Part shown: positions 1 to 5,954 of the stretch, piece by piece
Position numbering within the stretch: the first letter of the stretch is position 1
Layout: every line of letters begins with the position of its first letter
Origin: Gallionellaceae bacterium
GTDB taxonomy: Bacteria; Pseudomonadota; Gammaproteobacteria; Burkholderiales; Gallionellaceae
Length of the DNA stretch: 10,969 bases
Direction of reading: 5' to 3'
Assembly: GCA_031277195.1 (NCBI GenBank)
Contig: JAITMU010000096.1
Coordinates: 1 to 10,969, forward strand
The notes under the pieces: model-generated
What the model saw: the letters and a program-made list of their open reading frames with translations, nothing else
The model's database searches: none
What the model was told of the DNA's origin: nothing
Program-made: the position numbers and the translations under genes

Positions 1-927
1 GTCGATCTCTGCCTGCAACTACCGCCGTCGCCTGCAGGCGAAGCGTGGGTCGTGCTGGCCGACAAGACGCTGCTGCAACAACGCGCTGCGCTGCTCGGCC
101 TCGACATTCACCTGCACGATTACGACGCGCAAAACCTCGAACCGCTCCCTGCCGGACATCTGCGCGTTTTGCATCTGCCGCTGGCGCAACCCGCCACGCC
201 CGCCCAACTGAATCCCGCCAACGCCGCCAGCGTGCTCGCCCTGCTCGATCGCGCCGCGCAAGGGTGCCTCAGCGGCGAATTCAGCGGTATGGTCACTGCG
301 CCCGTGCACAAAGGCGTCATCAACGACGCGGGCATTCCGTTCACCGGACACACCGAATATCTGGCGGAAAAAACCGGCGCGCCGCAGGTCGTGATGATGC
401 TGACCGGCGGCGGGATGCGTGTGGCGCTGGCGACCACGCATCTGCCGCTGCGCGTCGTGCCGGACGCCATTACCGGCGCGCGGCTGGAAAGCGTGCTGCG
501 CATCATCGCGCGCGATCTCACGCAACGCTTCGGCATCGTCCGTCCGCGCATTTTCGTGGCGGGATTGAATCCGCACGCTGGCGAGGGCGGTCATTTGGGG
601 CGGGAAGAAATCGATGTCATGATTCCAGCGCTGGAACGCCTGCGCGCGGAAGGCTTGAACGTCAGCCTGCCGCTGCCCGCCGATACCTTGTTCACGCCGC
701 AAAAACTGGCGGAATGCGACTGCGTGCTGGCGATGTATCACGATCAGGGTCTGCCCGTGCTCAAGCACGCCAGTTTCGGTCACGGCGTCAACGTGACTTT
801 GGGACTGCCGATTATCCGCACCTCGGTCGATCATGGTACGGCATTGGAATTGGCCGGAACCGGCAGAGCGGATGTCGGCAGTTTGCGTGAAGCCATTGCG
901 ACGGCGGCGCAAATGGCGCGGTGGTAG
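1..927 (+). CDS. pdxA: 4-hydroxythreonine-4-phosphate dehydrogenase, 5' end missing
   Basis: PdxA oxidises 4-phospho-hydroxy-L-threonine with NAD in the DXP-dependent pyridoxal 5'-phosphate pathway, in the cytoplasm. The frame is open from the first base, so the true start lies left of the window; 308 codons are visible against about 330 for the family, so roughly 20 residues are missing. Family signatures are clear: TGHTEYLAE, then NPHAGEGGHLG with a metal-binding His, then YHDQGLPVLKH and the C-terminal GTALELAGTG. The three His-containing motifs match the divalent-metal site known in E. coli PdxA. The gene is followed by rsmA on the same strand, as in the surA-pdxA-ksgA cluster of enterobacteria. 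Its TAG stop (925-927) lies inside the left arm of a 23-bp inverted repeat. A GTG at 52 is only an internal codon, not a credible start. Confidence 0.96.
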   Translation, partial: VDLCLQLPPSPAGEAWVVLADKTLLQQRAALLGLDIHLHDYDAQNLEPLPAGHLRVLHLPLAQPATPAQLNPANAASVLALLDRAAQGCLSGEFSGMVTAPVHKGVINDAGIPFTGHTEYLAEKTGAPQVVMMLTGGGMRVALATTHLPLRVVPDAITGARLESVLRIIARDLTQRFGIVRPRIFVAGLNPHAGEGGHLGREEIDVMIPALERLRAEGLNVSLPLPADTLFTPQKLAECDCVLAMYHDQGLPVLKHASFGHGVNVTLGLPIIRTSVDHGTALELAGTGRADVGSLREAIATAAQMARW

Positions 928-993
928 GGCGGGGCTTGCCCCGCGCTGCTGACGTTCCACAATTTCCACCGCGCGGGGCAAGCCCCGCCCTAC
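924..993. repeat. Perfect 23-bp inverted repeat (REP-like) between pdxA and rsmA
   Basis: The arms 924-946 and 971-993 are perfect reverse complements, separated by 24 bases. Each arm starts or ends with GTAG/CTAC and contains a GGGGC-TT-GCCCC mini-palindrome, so each can also fold alone. The left arm includes the pdxA stop codon. As RNA it would form a very stable stem on either strand, but no T-run follows on the plus strand, so it is not a canonical intrinsic terminator. This looks like a dispersed palindromic element. Copy number in the genome cannot be seen here. Confidence 0.85.
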
Positions 994-1013
994 ATTTATT
1001 TTGAGGATACTAA

Positions 1014-1769
1014 TTGCACACCCCTCGCAAACGCTTTGGCCAAAATTTTCTCGTCGATGAAACCATCATCGCCGACATCGTGCGCGCGATTCGTCCGCAA
1101 GCCGCCGACAACATGGTGGAAATCGGCCCGGGGCTGGGCGCGTTGACGCGACCGCTGCTGGCGCGTCTCGATTGTCTGCACGTTGTTGAAATTGACCGCG
1201 ACATCATTGCGCGATTGAAAACGGATTACCCACAGAACAAAATCGTCATCCACGAAGGCGATGCGCTGAAATTTGATTTCGCGCAACTGCCCGCGCCGTT
1301 GCGCATCGTCGGCAATTTGCCGTACAACATTTCTTCGCCGCTGTTGTTTCACTTTTCCGCCTACGCCGACCGCATCATCGACATGCATTTCATGCTGCAA
1401 AACGAAGTGGTGGAGCGCATGGTGGCAGCGCCTTCGACGCCGGAATACGGTCGGCTGTCGGTGATGCTGCAATACCGCTTTCACATGGAAAAGCTGCTCG
1501 ACGTGCCGCCGCAATCCTTCCGCCCCGCGCCGAAAGTGGATTCCGCCATCGTGCGCATGATTCCGCTGCCGCCGGAAGAAATCGCGGTGCGCGATGAAAC
1601 GCGATTCGCGGAAATCGTCACGGCGGCGTTCGGGCAGCGGCGCAAGACGTTGCGGAATACGTTGAAACCGTATTTCACCGAAGCCGATTTTGAACGACTG
1701 GAAATCAACTCGCAGTTGCGGGCGGAGGATTTGAGCGTGTTGGAGTTTGCTCGGCTGGCGAATTTGTAG
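1014..1769 (+). CDS. rsmA: 16S rRNA (adenine1518-N6/adenine1519-N6)-dimethyltransferase RsmA (KsgA)
   Basis: RsmA dimethylates two adjacent adenines in the 3'-terminal helix of 16S rRNA late in 30S assembly, using S-adenosylmethionine. The 251-residue product has the family layout: RFGQNFLVD at the N terminus (residues 7-15), SAM motif I EIGPGLGALT (36-45), the acidic end of strand 2 at VVEID (57-61), catalytic NLPYNISSP (101-109), FRPAPKVDSAIVR (169-181) and FGQRRKTLRN (206-215). It is somewhat shorter than the E. coli enzyme (273 residues). The start is TTG at 1014, chosen because GAGGA (1003-1007) sits 6 bases upstream and because the protein then begins where homologues do; no ATG or GTG fits. 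The TAG stop lies in the first bases of another palindrome. Confidence 0.96.
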   Translation: MHTPRKRFGQNFLVDETIIADIVRAIRPQAADNMVEIGPGLGALTRPLLARLDCLHVVEIDRDIIARLKTDYPQNKIVIHEGDALKFDFAQLPAPLRIVGNLPYNISSPLLFHFSAYADRIIDMHFMLQNEVVERMVAAPSTPEYGRLSVMLQYRFHMEKLLDVPPQSFRPAPKVDSAIVRMIPLPPEEIAVRDETRFAEIVTAAFGQRRKTLRNTLKPYFTEADFERLEINSQLRAEDLSVLEFARLANL

Positions 1770-1794
1770 AGGCGAATGTTATTCGCTCTCCTAC
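1766..1794. repeat. Short imperfect palindrome at the rsmA stop codon
   Basis: The element begins GTAG and ends CTAC. Its core is a 6-bp perfect stem (GCGAAT at 1772-1777, ATTCGC at 1781-1786) with a 3-base loop; the outer GTAG/CTAC also pairs, with two bases bulged on the right side. The rsmA stop TAG (1767-1769) is part of the element. It shares the GTAG...CTAC frame with the larger repeat at 924-993 and resembles dispersed REP-type palindromes. It could act as a weak bidirectional terminator between convergent rsmA and the minus-strand gene ending at 1798. Confidence 0.55.
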
Positions 1795-1797
1795 ATG

Positions 1798-2148
1798 CTA
1801 TGTGCTACCTCCTATAGTTCCGCTCTTGGTTCTGAATGAGGGTCTACTGTTTGTGGAGGTGCCTCCGAGAACAAAACCTGCAATACCACTGAGCACTGCA
1901 ATAGCCCCATCTGAAAGTTTACCCGTAATAGCCAATACAACTACCGCGAAAATACAAAACACGACAGTTGAGATACGCAGAAAATTGCCACGAGAAAACA
2001 TAAATCCAAAAGATTTTCCGGCTCCTCGCTCGACCTTTGAAAAAGCCGTGCGCCCGATAATTGCAAACGCAATAAGCGCGACAATGAGGACGCTGGCAAA
2101 AGCACAAACAACGATACGCAACATTTCGATGTCGGTAGATGTTGGCAT
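1798..2148 (-). CDS. Small hydrophobic membrane protein of unknown function
   Basis: I do not recognise this 116-residue protein. It has two clear membrane segments, roughly residues 10-32 (LRIVVCAFASVLIVALIAF and on) and 58-76 (ISTVVFCIFAVVVLAITG), and a weaker hydrophobic glycine-rich stretch at 83-96 (AIAVLSGIAGFVLGG). The loop between carries basic residues (RTAFSKVERGAGKSFGF), and the tail is polar, rich in Ser, Thr and Gly. The ATG at 2148 is supported by a GGGAGAG Shine-Dalgarno 4 bases upstream. The plus-strand open frame over the same DNA lacks such support. The gene is the last of three leftward genes and its base composition is AT-rich like theirs. It may be part of an envelope system with the two exported proteins upstream, but that is inference from position only. 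Confidence 0.7.
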   Translation of the reverse strand: MPTSTDIEMLRIVVCAFASVLIVALIAFAIIGRTAFSKVERGAGKSFGFMFSRGNFLRISTVVFCIFAVVVLAITGKLSDGAIAVLSGIAGFVLGGTSTNSRPSFRTKSGTIGGST

Positions 2149-2221
2149 AAAACTCTCCCGTGAATTGTGTGAATAACTTGACTATGAAATGGACGATAAC
2201 TCAATGCAGTCGCCGCAACCC

Positions 2222-2239
2222 GCGCATTGGTTCATGCGC
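2222..2239. repeat. Small 6-bp hairpin after the lipoprotein gene
   Basis: GCGCAT (2222-2227) and ATGCGC (2234-2239) pair perfectly around a 6-base loop, two bases beyond the stop of the leftward lipoprotein gene. No T-run follows on the minus strand, so termination is not established. It may stabilise the upstream mRNA 3' end. Confidence 0.3.
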
Positions 2240-2241
2240 TC

Positions 2242-2676
2242 TTAATTTGGTAAAAATTTCCAATTCCAAACCCCTTTGTCTGTTTCAATTTCCACCTCTA
2301 TGATGGCGGCGGCGCGGCAATCAGAGTCGGGAAGAAACGAAAAAGAGGTTCCAAGTGTGAGGGTGGTGGGTAATTCATCCGGGTCTATTCCGGGTTCGCA
2401 ATAATTGATGCCCTGATTCAAAGTAATCTTGCGAATTTCTACTGCACTCACTACTGACGTTATTCTGAGGGATAGGGATGAGGAGCAAAAGTTTCCCATT
2501 GTCGTGTAAGCACAATGTAACTCAATTGGCGGTTGCGCAGTAATTGCCTCCCTCAATTTTTGAGTTAGCTCTCTGTCTTGTGCGGCTTGCTTATTAGCTG
2601 TACCTGTACCGGAATCACATGCGGCAAATATCAAAGAGACTACCGTTAGCAAGAAAAATCGGGAAATTATGGACAC
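2242..2676 (-). CDS. Putative lipoprotein of unknown function
   Basis: I do not recognise this protein. The best start is GTG at 2676, because AGGAAA (2684-2689) lies 7 bases upstream and the product then begins with a typical lipoprotein signal: MSIISR, a hydrophobic stretch FFLLTVVSLIFAA and Cys20 followed by DSGTGTAN. Phe at position -3 of the lipobox (FAAC) is less usual than Leu. The frame continues 16 codons upstream to another GTG at 2724 that has no ribosome-binding site. The mature part (about 125 residues) has several cysteines (in HCAY, NFCSS, NYCEP, SDCRA), suggesting disulfides in the periplasm, and ends ETDKGVWNWKFLPN. Asp at +2 after the lipid Cys is the classical inner-membrane retention signal in E. 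coli; whether that rule holds here is unknown. It lies 56 bases after the exported-protein gene, probably in one transcript. Confidence 0.7.
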   Translation of the reverse strand: MSIISRFFLLTVVSLIFAACDSGTGTANKQAAQDRELTQKLREAITAQPPIELHCAYTTMGNFCSSSLSLRITSVVSAVEIRKITLNQGINYCEPGIDPDELPTTLTLGTSFSFLPDSDCRAAAIIEVEIETDKGVWNWKFLPN

Positions 2677-2732
2677 ATTGAGCTTTCCTAAAAGATCGTT
2701 TTTGAAATCGGGGCAATCGCTCACTGCCGTGG

Positions 2733-3422
2733 TTAAAATTTATTCTGCTGGGCTTTGTCTTTTTCAGATTGAATTTTCTCGTCTTGAGCGGCTTTGATAT
2801 CTGCGAGATATTTTTTCACGGTATCGAGGTTACCCATGCGGCATACGACGGAGGATCCTCCATCATAAGAACGAAGGGATGCTCCCAATCGGGTTCTGTC
2901 AATGATAAAGCTGCCAGAAGCATGTCTTCCTGTCTCCACATATTCATACTCTGTGGCGCTTTTCTCTCTCTTGGGTTTGAAAAATTTTATATCTGCTTTT
3001 TCAGTCATGGCAAGTTTGAAAAGCTGTTCGTCGAAATCTATCTTGAATACGGGATAGCCCTTGGAATCGACAGAAACCACGTTTACCAGTGGCCGCCATT
3101 TGAATTGGGATGACTTACTCGAAAAAGTGCTGGCATAGACTCGGAAAGGCTCCTTCTTGAAGGATGGCTCATCCACAAAAAAGTAGGCACCTCCAAACGA
3201 GACAAGTGGGGGACTTCCGTTATATGGGGGACGATATCTCGACTCCATCTCGTTTCGTGTTGCCGGAGGGGTGTCGGGGTAACCATCAAAGCGATTTTTT
3301 TCGTATTCCCAATCAATTGTAGTCATCCAGAAGTCCATGCACTCCAACACATAAGCTTGCGCCGAACTACAAGCTAGCAACCCAACAGCGAAAACAAAAA
3401 ATCCCTTCTTTAAACTAAACAC
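2733..3422 (-). CDS. Exported protein of unknown function
   Basis: The 229-residue product is not recognised. It starts with a Sec signal peptide: MFSLKKG, hydrophobic core FFVFAVGLLAC and an SSAQA cleavage site, predicted cut after residue 23. The mature protein has only two cysteines (YVLEC near its start, VVCRMG late), which could pair. It is rich in aromatic and charged residues and ends in a highly charged, probably helical tail (KKYLADIKAAQDEK and on, residues about 200-229). The start is GTG at 3422 with a GGGGAGAGG purine tract just upstream. It is the first gene of the leftward group. DNA here is clearly AT-richer than the core genes: 20 of 60 bases are G or C at 2941-3000, against 41 of 60 at 7561-7620, which suggests horizontal acquisition. 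Confidence 0.75.
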   Translation of the reverse strand: MFSLKKGFFVFAVGLLACSSAQAYVLECMDFWMTTIDWEYEKNRFDGYPDTPPATRNEMESRYRPPYNGSPPLVSFGGAYFFVDEPSFKKEPFRVYASTFSSKSSQFKWRPLVNVVSVDSKGYPVFKIDFDEQLFKLAMTEKADIKFFKPKREKSATEYEYVETGRHASGSFIIDRTRLGASLRSYDGGSSVVCRMGNLDTVKKYLADIKAAQDEKIQSEKDKAQQNKF

Positions 3423-3444
3423 GCCTCTCCCCTTTTGTAATAAA

Positions 3445-3477
3445 TTGCTTTAAAACTTTTCGTATCAAATAAAGCAA
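3445..3477 (-). promoter_or_regulatory. Possible promoter and inverted repeat for the leftward gene group
   Basis: On the minus strand, TTGCTT (3472-3477) and TTTAAA (3449-3454) are spaced by 17 bases and could be -35 and -10 boxes for the gene starting at 3422. The same region holds an 8-bp perfect inverted repeat (TTGCTTTA at 3445-3452, TAAAGCAA at 3470-3477) that overlaps both boxes and might be an operator. Both boxes are only partial consensus matches in AT-rich DNA, so this is weak. Confidence 0.3.
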
Positions 3478-3535
3478 TAAATTAACGTTGTGGTAACGTC
3501 CGGCTAGAACATCACCGTCTTCAGATGCGCCTAGC

Positions 3536-3653
3536 TTGATACGTTTTACGTAACTCAATCATATTTTATATTACTTCGTGAGTAATTGTGTGGCAAGTAA
3601 GCCTCCCCCTCACGTTATTGCGTTTCAAGTAATCCCGCCTGACACTTGCCGCC
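3536..3653 (+). promoter_or_regulatory. Upstream region of the XRE gene with repeated motifs (candidate operators)
   Basis: This AT-rich stretch holds several small symmetrical elements: the palindrome TTACGTAA (3546-3553), the inverted repeat ATTACT-5-AGTAAT (3570-3586), the direct repeat CAAGTAA at 3594-3600 and 3626-3632, and GGCAAGT (3592-3598) facing ACTTGCC (3644-3650). TTGATA (3536-3541) with CATATT (3560-3565) at 18-base spacing is a possible promoter. XRE regulators usually bind symmetrical sites in their own promoters, so autoregulation is plausible. No gene was found in 3423-3653. Confidence 0.35.
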
Positions 3654-3995
3654 ATGAACGTTGGACAAACAATCAGGCGGCTGCGGCTGAAAAAAGGATG
3701 GAGCCAGGAAGAACTGGCGCATCGCGTTGGTGCGGCGCCGGCGAGCATTTCACGCATTGAAACCGGCAAGCATGGCATCAGTGATCAATTGAAACAGTCG
3801 ATTGCCCATGAGTTTGGATTCAAAGTGTCTGAGTTGTTGGCGATGTCTGAGAAAAATCAGTCTGCGCCCACGGCGTCACCGCCGACCAAGGCCGAGCAGG
3901 ATGAAGAAGTGCTGCTGCATTGCTTTCGCAAGATGGGACGGGACAAGAAAGAGTTGCTCAAAAATATTGGACGGATATTTGCGACATCGAAGTAG
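3654..3995 (+). CDS. XRE-family helix-turn-helix transcriptional regulator
   Basis: The 113-residue protein carries a Cro/cI-type HTH domain over about residues 3-62: QTIRRLRLKKGWSQEELA, then the recognition region APASISRIETGKHGI and the closing helix LKQSIAHEFGFKVSELLAM. A polar linker (NQSAPTASPPTKAEQ) leads to a short charged C-terminal region (DEEVLLHCFRKMGRDKKELL) of unknown role, perhaps for dimerisation. The HTH begins right after the ATG at 3654, which supports this start, yet there is no good Shine-Dalgarno; GACACTTGCCGCC precedes it. The gene lies between the AT-rich islet and the toxin-antitoxin pair and may regulate itself or either neighbour. The 80-base gap to the antitoxin, with its own promoter-like site, suggests a separate unit. 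Confidence 0.85.
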   Translation: MNVGQTIRRLRLKKGWSQEELAHRVGAAPASISRIETGKHGISDQLKQSIAHEFGFKVSELLAMSEKNQSAPTASPPTKAEQDEEVLLHCFRKMGRDKKELLKNIGRIFATSK

Positions 3996-4003
3996 TTGGT
4001 GCC

Positions 4004-4038
4004 CGCCGATAGACGGCGAAAAAGGCGCGGGGTATAGT
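4004..4038 (+). promoter_or_regulatory. Likely promoter of the toxin-antitoxin operon, with palindrome
   Basis: TAGACG (4010-4015) and TATAGT (4033-4038) are separated by exactly 17 bases and match 4 of 6 and 5 of 6 of the sigma-70 consensus. The palindrome CGCCG-5-CGGCG (4004-4018) overlaps the -35 box and is a natural candidate for a ribbon-helix-helix operator, since these antitoxins usually repress their own operon. The same palindrome might instead serve as a weak stem after the XRE gene. Confidence 0.5.
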
Positions 4039-4075
4039 AACCAAAAGTAATTCCCGCAACGATGAAGGGCGCAGC

Positions 4076-4354
4076 ATGACAACAGCAACATCCATCCAGC
4101 TCGATGATGACCTGAAAGGCCGCATTCAGCATTTGGCGGATGCGCATCAGCGCACGTCTCACTGGATTGTGCGCGAAGCGATCTCGCAATATGTCGAACG
4201 CGAGGAAAAGCGCGAGGCTTTGCGTCAGGATGCGTTGAACGCATGGAAAGAGTATCAGCGCACCGGATTGCATTTGACGGGCGAAGAAGTCGAAGAATGG
4301 CTTGCAAGTTGGGGAACGGAAAATGAGCTGCCGCCTCCTGTATGCCACAAATAG
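4076..4354 (+). CDS. Ribbon-helix-helix (CopG-like) antitoxin
   Basis: The 92-residue product starts with a ribbon-helix-helix DNA-binding domain: beta strand TSIQLDDDL (residues 5-13), helix GRIQHLADAHQ, then RTSHWIVREAISQYVEREE, the pattern seen in CopG-like antitoxins and in the PutA DNA-binding domain. The C-terminal half (ALNAWKEYQRTGLHLTGEEVEEWLASWG) is the region expected to wrap and neutralise the toxin. ATG at 4076 follows GAAGGG (4064-4069) by 6 bases. The stop overlaps the start of the toxin gene by 13 bases, so translation is probably coupled. As in other type II systems, the protein is expected to repress its own promoter, alone or with the toxin. The specific subfamily cannot be fixed without a search. 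Confidence 0.9.
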   Translation: MTTATSIQLDDDLKGRIQHLADAHQRTSHWIVREAISQYVEREEKREALRQDALNAWKEYQRTGLHLTGEEVEEWLASWGTENELPPPVCHK

Positions 4355-4635
4355 TTTTTTCTCCTGCCGCATTTTGCGACCTTGAACGGCTTCGTGACTT
4401 CTTGCGAACGAAGAATCCGTTAGCGGCGCGGCGAGCTGGCAAAGCAATCCTCGATGGAACAAAGATACTGGGTACGCATCCTCGCGTGGGGCGGCCTATT
4501 GAGGGGTTGCCGGAACAATACCGTGAATGGATGATTGATTTCGGCGATAGCGGCTATGTGGTGTATTGCCGTGTTGATAGTGTAGTAACGGTTTTGGCGA
4601 TACGGCATCAAAGAGAGGCTGGGTATGTTAACTAG
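4342..4635 (+). CDS. ParE/RelE-family toxin
   Basis: The 97-residue protein has the usual size and layout of this toxin fold: an N-terminal strand (PQIVFSPAAFCDLERL), two helices (RLRDFLRTKNPLAARRAGKA and on), then VGRPIEGLPEQYREW and the strands YVVYCRVDSVVTVLAIRHQ, ending EAGYVN. The C-terminal VLAIRHQREAGY is typical of ParE-like members, which poison DNA gyrase; RelE members instead cut mRNA on the ribosome. Lack of a search means the target is not decided, though ParE is favoured. The ATG at 4342 lies within the antitoxin gene and has a poor ribosome-binding site, consistent with coupling that keeps toxin below antitoxin. It is complete, with no frameshift. It ends only 11 bases from the end of the convergent gloA. 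Confidence 0.88.
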   Translation: MPQIVFSPAAFCDLERLRDFLRTKNPLAARRAGKAILDGTKILGTHPRVGRPIEGLPEQYREWMIDFGDSGYVVYCRVDSVVTVLAIRHQREAGYVN

Positions 4636-4646
4636 TTTGATGACGT

Positions 4647-5027
4647 CTATCGCTGAATAAATTCAATTTTGTACCCGTCCGGATCCTCAACAAACGCAAT
4701 CACCGTCGTGCCGTGTTTCATCGGCCCCGCTTCGCGTACCACCTTGCCGCCGCGCCGCTTCACTTCTTCGCAAGCCGCATAAGCGTCGTCCACTTCGATG
4801 GCGATATGGCCGTAGCCGGTGCCGATGTCGTATTTTTCCACGCCCCAGTTGTGGGTGAGTTCCAGCACCGCGCCGTCCGCTTCGCTTTGGTGGCCGACGA
4901 AGGCGAGGGTGAATTTTCCGTCGGGGTAGTCGTGTCGGCGCAGGAGCGTCATGCCGAGCACTTCGGTGTAGAACGCGAGGGATTTGTCGAGATTGCCCAC
5001 GCGCAACATGGTATGCAGAATTCTCAT
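4647..5027 (-). CDS. gloA: Lactoylglutathione lyase (glyoxalase I)
   Basis: GloA converts the hemithioacetal of methylglyoxal and glutathione to S-lactoylglutathione, the first detoxification step, in the cytoplasm. The product is 126 residues, a single VOC (glyoxalase) unit of two beta-alpha-beta-beta-beta modules. All four metal ligands of the E. coli nickel enzyme occur at the same numbers: His5 (RILHTML), Glu56 (VLELTHN), His74 (GYGHIAIE) and Glu122 (YKIEFIQR). It is the short bacterial form, which in known members prefers Ni or Co over Zn. The ATG at 5027 has a GGAGA box 8 bases upstream. The open frame continues far upstream opposite thiD, but that part is an antisense shadow. gloA is transcribed away from thiD, the two starts being 75 bases apart. 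Confidence 0.96.
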   Translation of the reverse strand: MRILHTMLRVGNLDKSLAFYTEVLGMTLLRRHDYPDGKFTLAFVGHQSEADGAVLELTHNWGVEKYDIGTGYGHIAIEVDDAYAACEEVKRRGGKVVREAGPMKHGTTVIAFVEDPDGYKIEFIQR

Positions 5028-5064
5028 CTGATTTTCTCCGGCTGAAAAAGGGAATTCGGTTAAA

Positions 5065-5098
5065 ATGACCGCACTTTCGTCACTTCCGAAACGGTCAT
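5065..5098 (+). promoter_or_regulatory. Stem-loop in the thiD leader
   Basis: ATGACCG (5065-5071) pairs with CGGTCAT (5092-5098) and TTTCG (5075-5079) with CGAAA (5087-5091), giving a two-part stem of 12 bp with a 3-base bulge and 7-base loop. It ends 4 bases before the thiD ATG, where no ordinary Shine-Dalgarno is seen. A TAAAAT box (5061-5066) just upstream may be a -10 element. The stem could control translation of thiD or be a protein-binding site in the gloA-thiD divergent region. It does not look like a TPP riboswitch. Confidence 0.4.
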
Positions 5099-5102
5099 CA
5101 TC

Positions 5103-5942
5103 ATGCCCGATATCCCACCGATTGTCCTGGTCTTTTCCGCCACCGATCCCAGCGGCGGCGCGGGTATGCAAGCTGATGTGATGACGATTGCCAGCATGGG
5201 TTGTCATCCGCTGTCGGTGGTGACGGCGGTGACGATACAGGACACCAGCGGCGTTGAAGACGTGCTGCCGATTGACGCCGAATGGGTCGGCGATCAGGCG
5301 CGCGCGTTGCTGGAGGACATGCCGGTTGATGCGTTCAAAATTGGCTTGTTGGGCAGCGTGGAAAACATTGCGGTGATCGCCGAAATCCTGTCCGATTATC
5401 CCGAGGTGCCGCTGATATTTGATCCGATTCTGGCATCGGGACGCGGTGAGGAATTGTCGGACGAGGACATGCGCGATGCGATGTGCGAACTGCTGTTGCC
5501 GCAGACCACCATCATCACGCCCAACAGCATGGAAGCGCGCAGTCTGGTGCAGGACGAAGATAACGACGACGATCATCCCGACTTGTCCGAAAGCGCGGCT
5601 CGCCTGTTGCAGATGGGGTGCGAATATGTGTTGCTGACCGGGACGCACGAACCCACGCCCAAGGTAATCAACACGCTGTATGACGGGCATGGCGTGGTGC
5701 GCAGCGACAGTTGGCCGCGGCTCGCTGGCATTTATCACGGCTCCGGTTGCACGCTGGCGTCGGCGATTGCCGCACTGCTGGCGAACGGTCTGCCGATGGA
5801 AGAAGCGGTGAAGGAAGCGCAGGAATACACCTGGCAGACGCTGCAATACGGCTTCCGCCCCGGCATGGGGCAGCACATTCCTGATCGCATGTTCTGGGCG
5901 CGGGATGAAGACGAGGATGACGGGCAGGATGTGCGGCATTAG
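5103..5942 (+). CDS. thiD: Hydroxymethylpyrimidine/phosphomethylpyrimidine kinase
   Basis: ThiD phosphorylates HMP to HMP-P and HMP-PP, giving the pyrimidine half of thiamine. The 279-residue product belongs to the ribokinase-like fold: substrate and glycine motif SATDPSGGAGMQAD (residues 12-25), TAVTIQDT (41-48), KIGLLG (79-84), the mid-sheet IFDPIL (105-110), ITPNSMEA (138-145), and the anion-hole motif HGSGCTLASA (212-221) with the catalytic Cys216 of the family. E. coli ThiD has 266 residues; the extra length here comes from an acidic insert (VQDEDNDDDHPD, 149-160) and an acidic C-terminal tail (RDEDEDDGQDVRH). The ATG at 5103 places the first strand where expected. thiE follows, as in the thiD-thiE-hemL order of Pseudomonas. 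Confidence 0.93.
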   Translation: MPDIPPIVLVFSATDPSGGAGMQADVMTIASMGCHPLSVVTAVTIQDTSGVEDVLPIDAEWVGDQARALLEDMPVDAFKIGLLGSVENIAVIAEILSDYPEVPLIFDPILASGRGEELSDEDMRDAMCELLLPQTTIITPNSMEARSLVQDEDNDDDHPDLSESAARLLQMGCEYVLLTGTHEPTPKVINTLYDGHGVVRSDSWPRLAGIYHGSGCTLASAIAALLANGLPMEEAVKEAQEYTWQTLQYGFRPGMGQHIPDRMFWARDEDEDDGQDVRH

Positions 5943-5954
5943 GGGAGCCAAGTC

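Noticed and set aside
19..981. Long minus-strand open frame (320 codons) opposite pdxA
   Set aside because: It is the antisense of a gene with clear PdxA motifs, rich in Arg, Gln and His as expected for a GC-rich shadow frame, with no recognisable domain.
924..993. Canonical intrinsic terminator after pdxA
   Set aside because: The stem is long and GC-rich but is followed by ACATTTATTTTGAGG, not a proper T-run, and its form is better explained as a dispersed palindrome.
996..1514. Minus-strand open frame opposite rsmA
   Set aside because: Shadow of a gene with complete RsmA motifs; composition typical of noise.
1802..2176. Plus-strand open frame over the small membrane protein
   Set aside because: The minus-strand gene has a good ribosome-binding site and coherent membrane segments; the plus frame has neither.
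5028..5951. Long upstream extension of gloA opposite thiD
   Set aside because: GloA starts at 5027 with a ribosome-binding site and correct numbering of all metal ligands; the extension is antisense to thiD.
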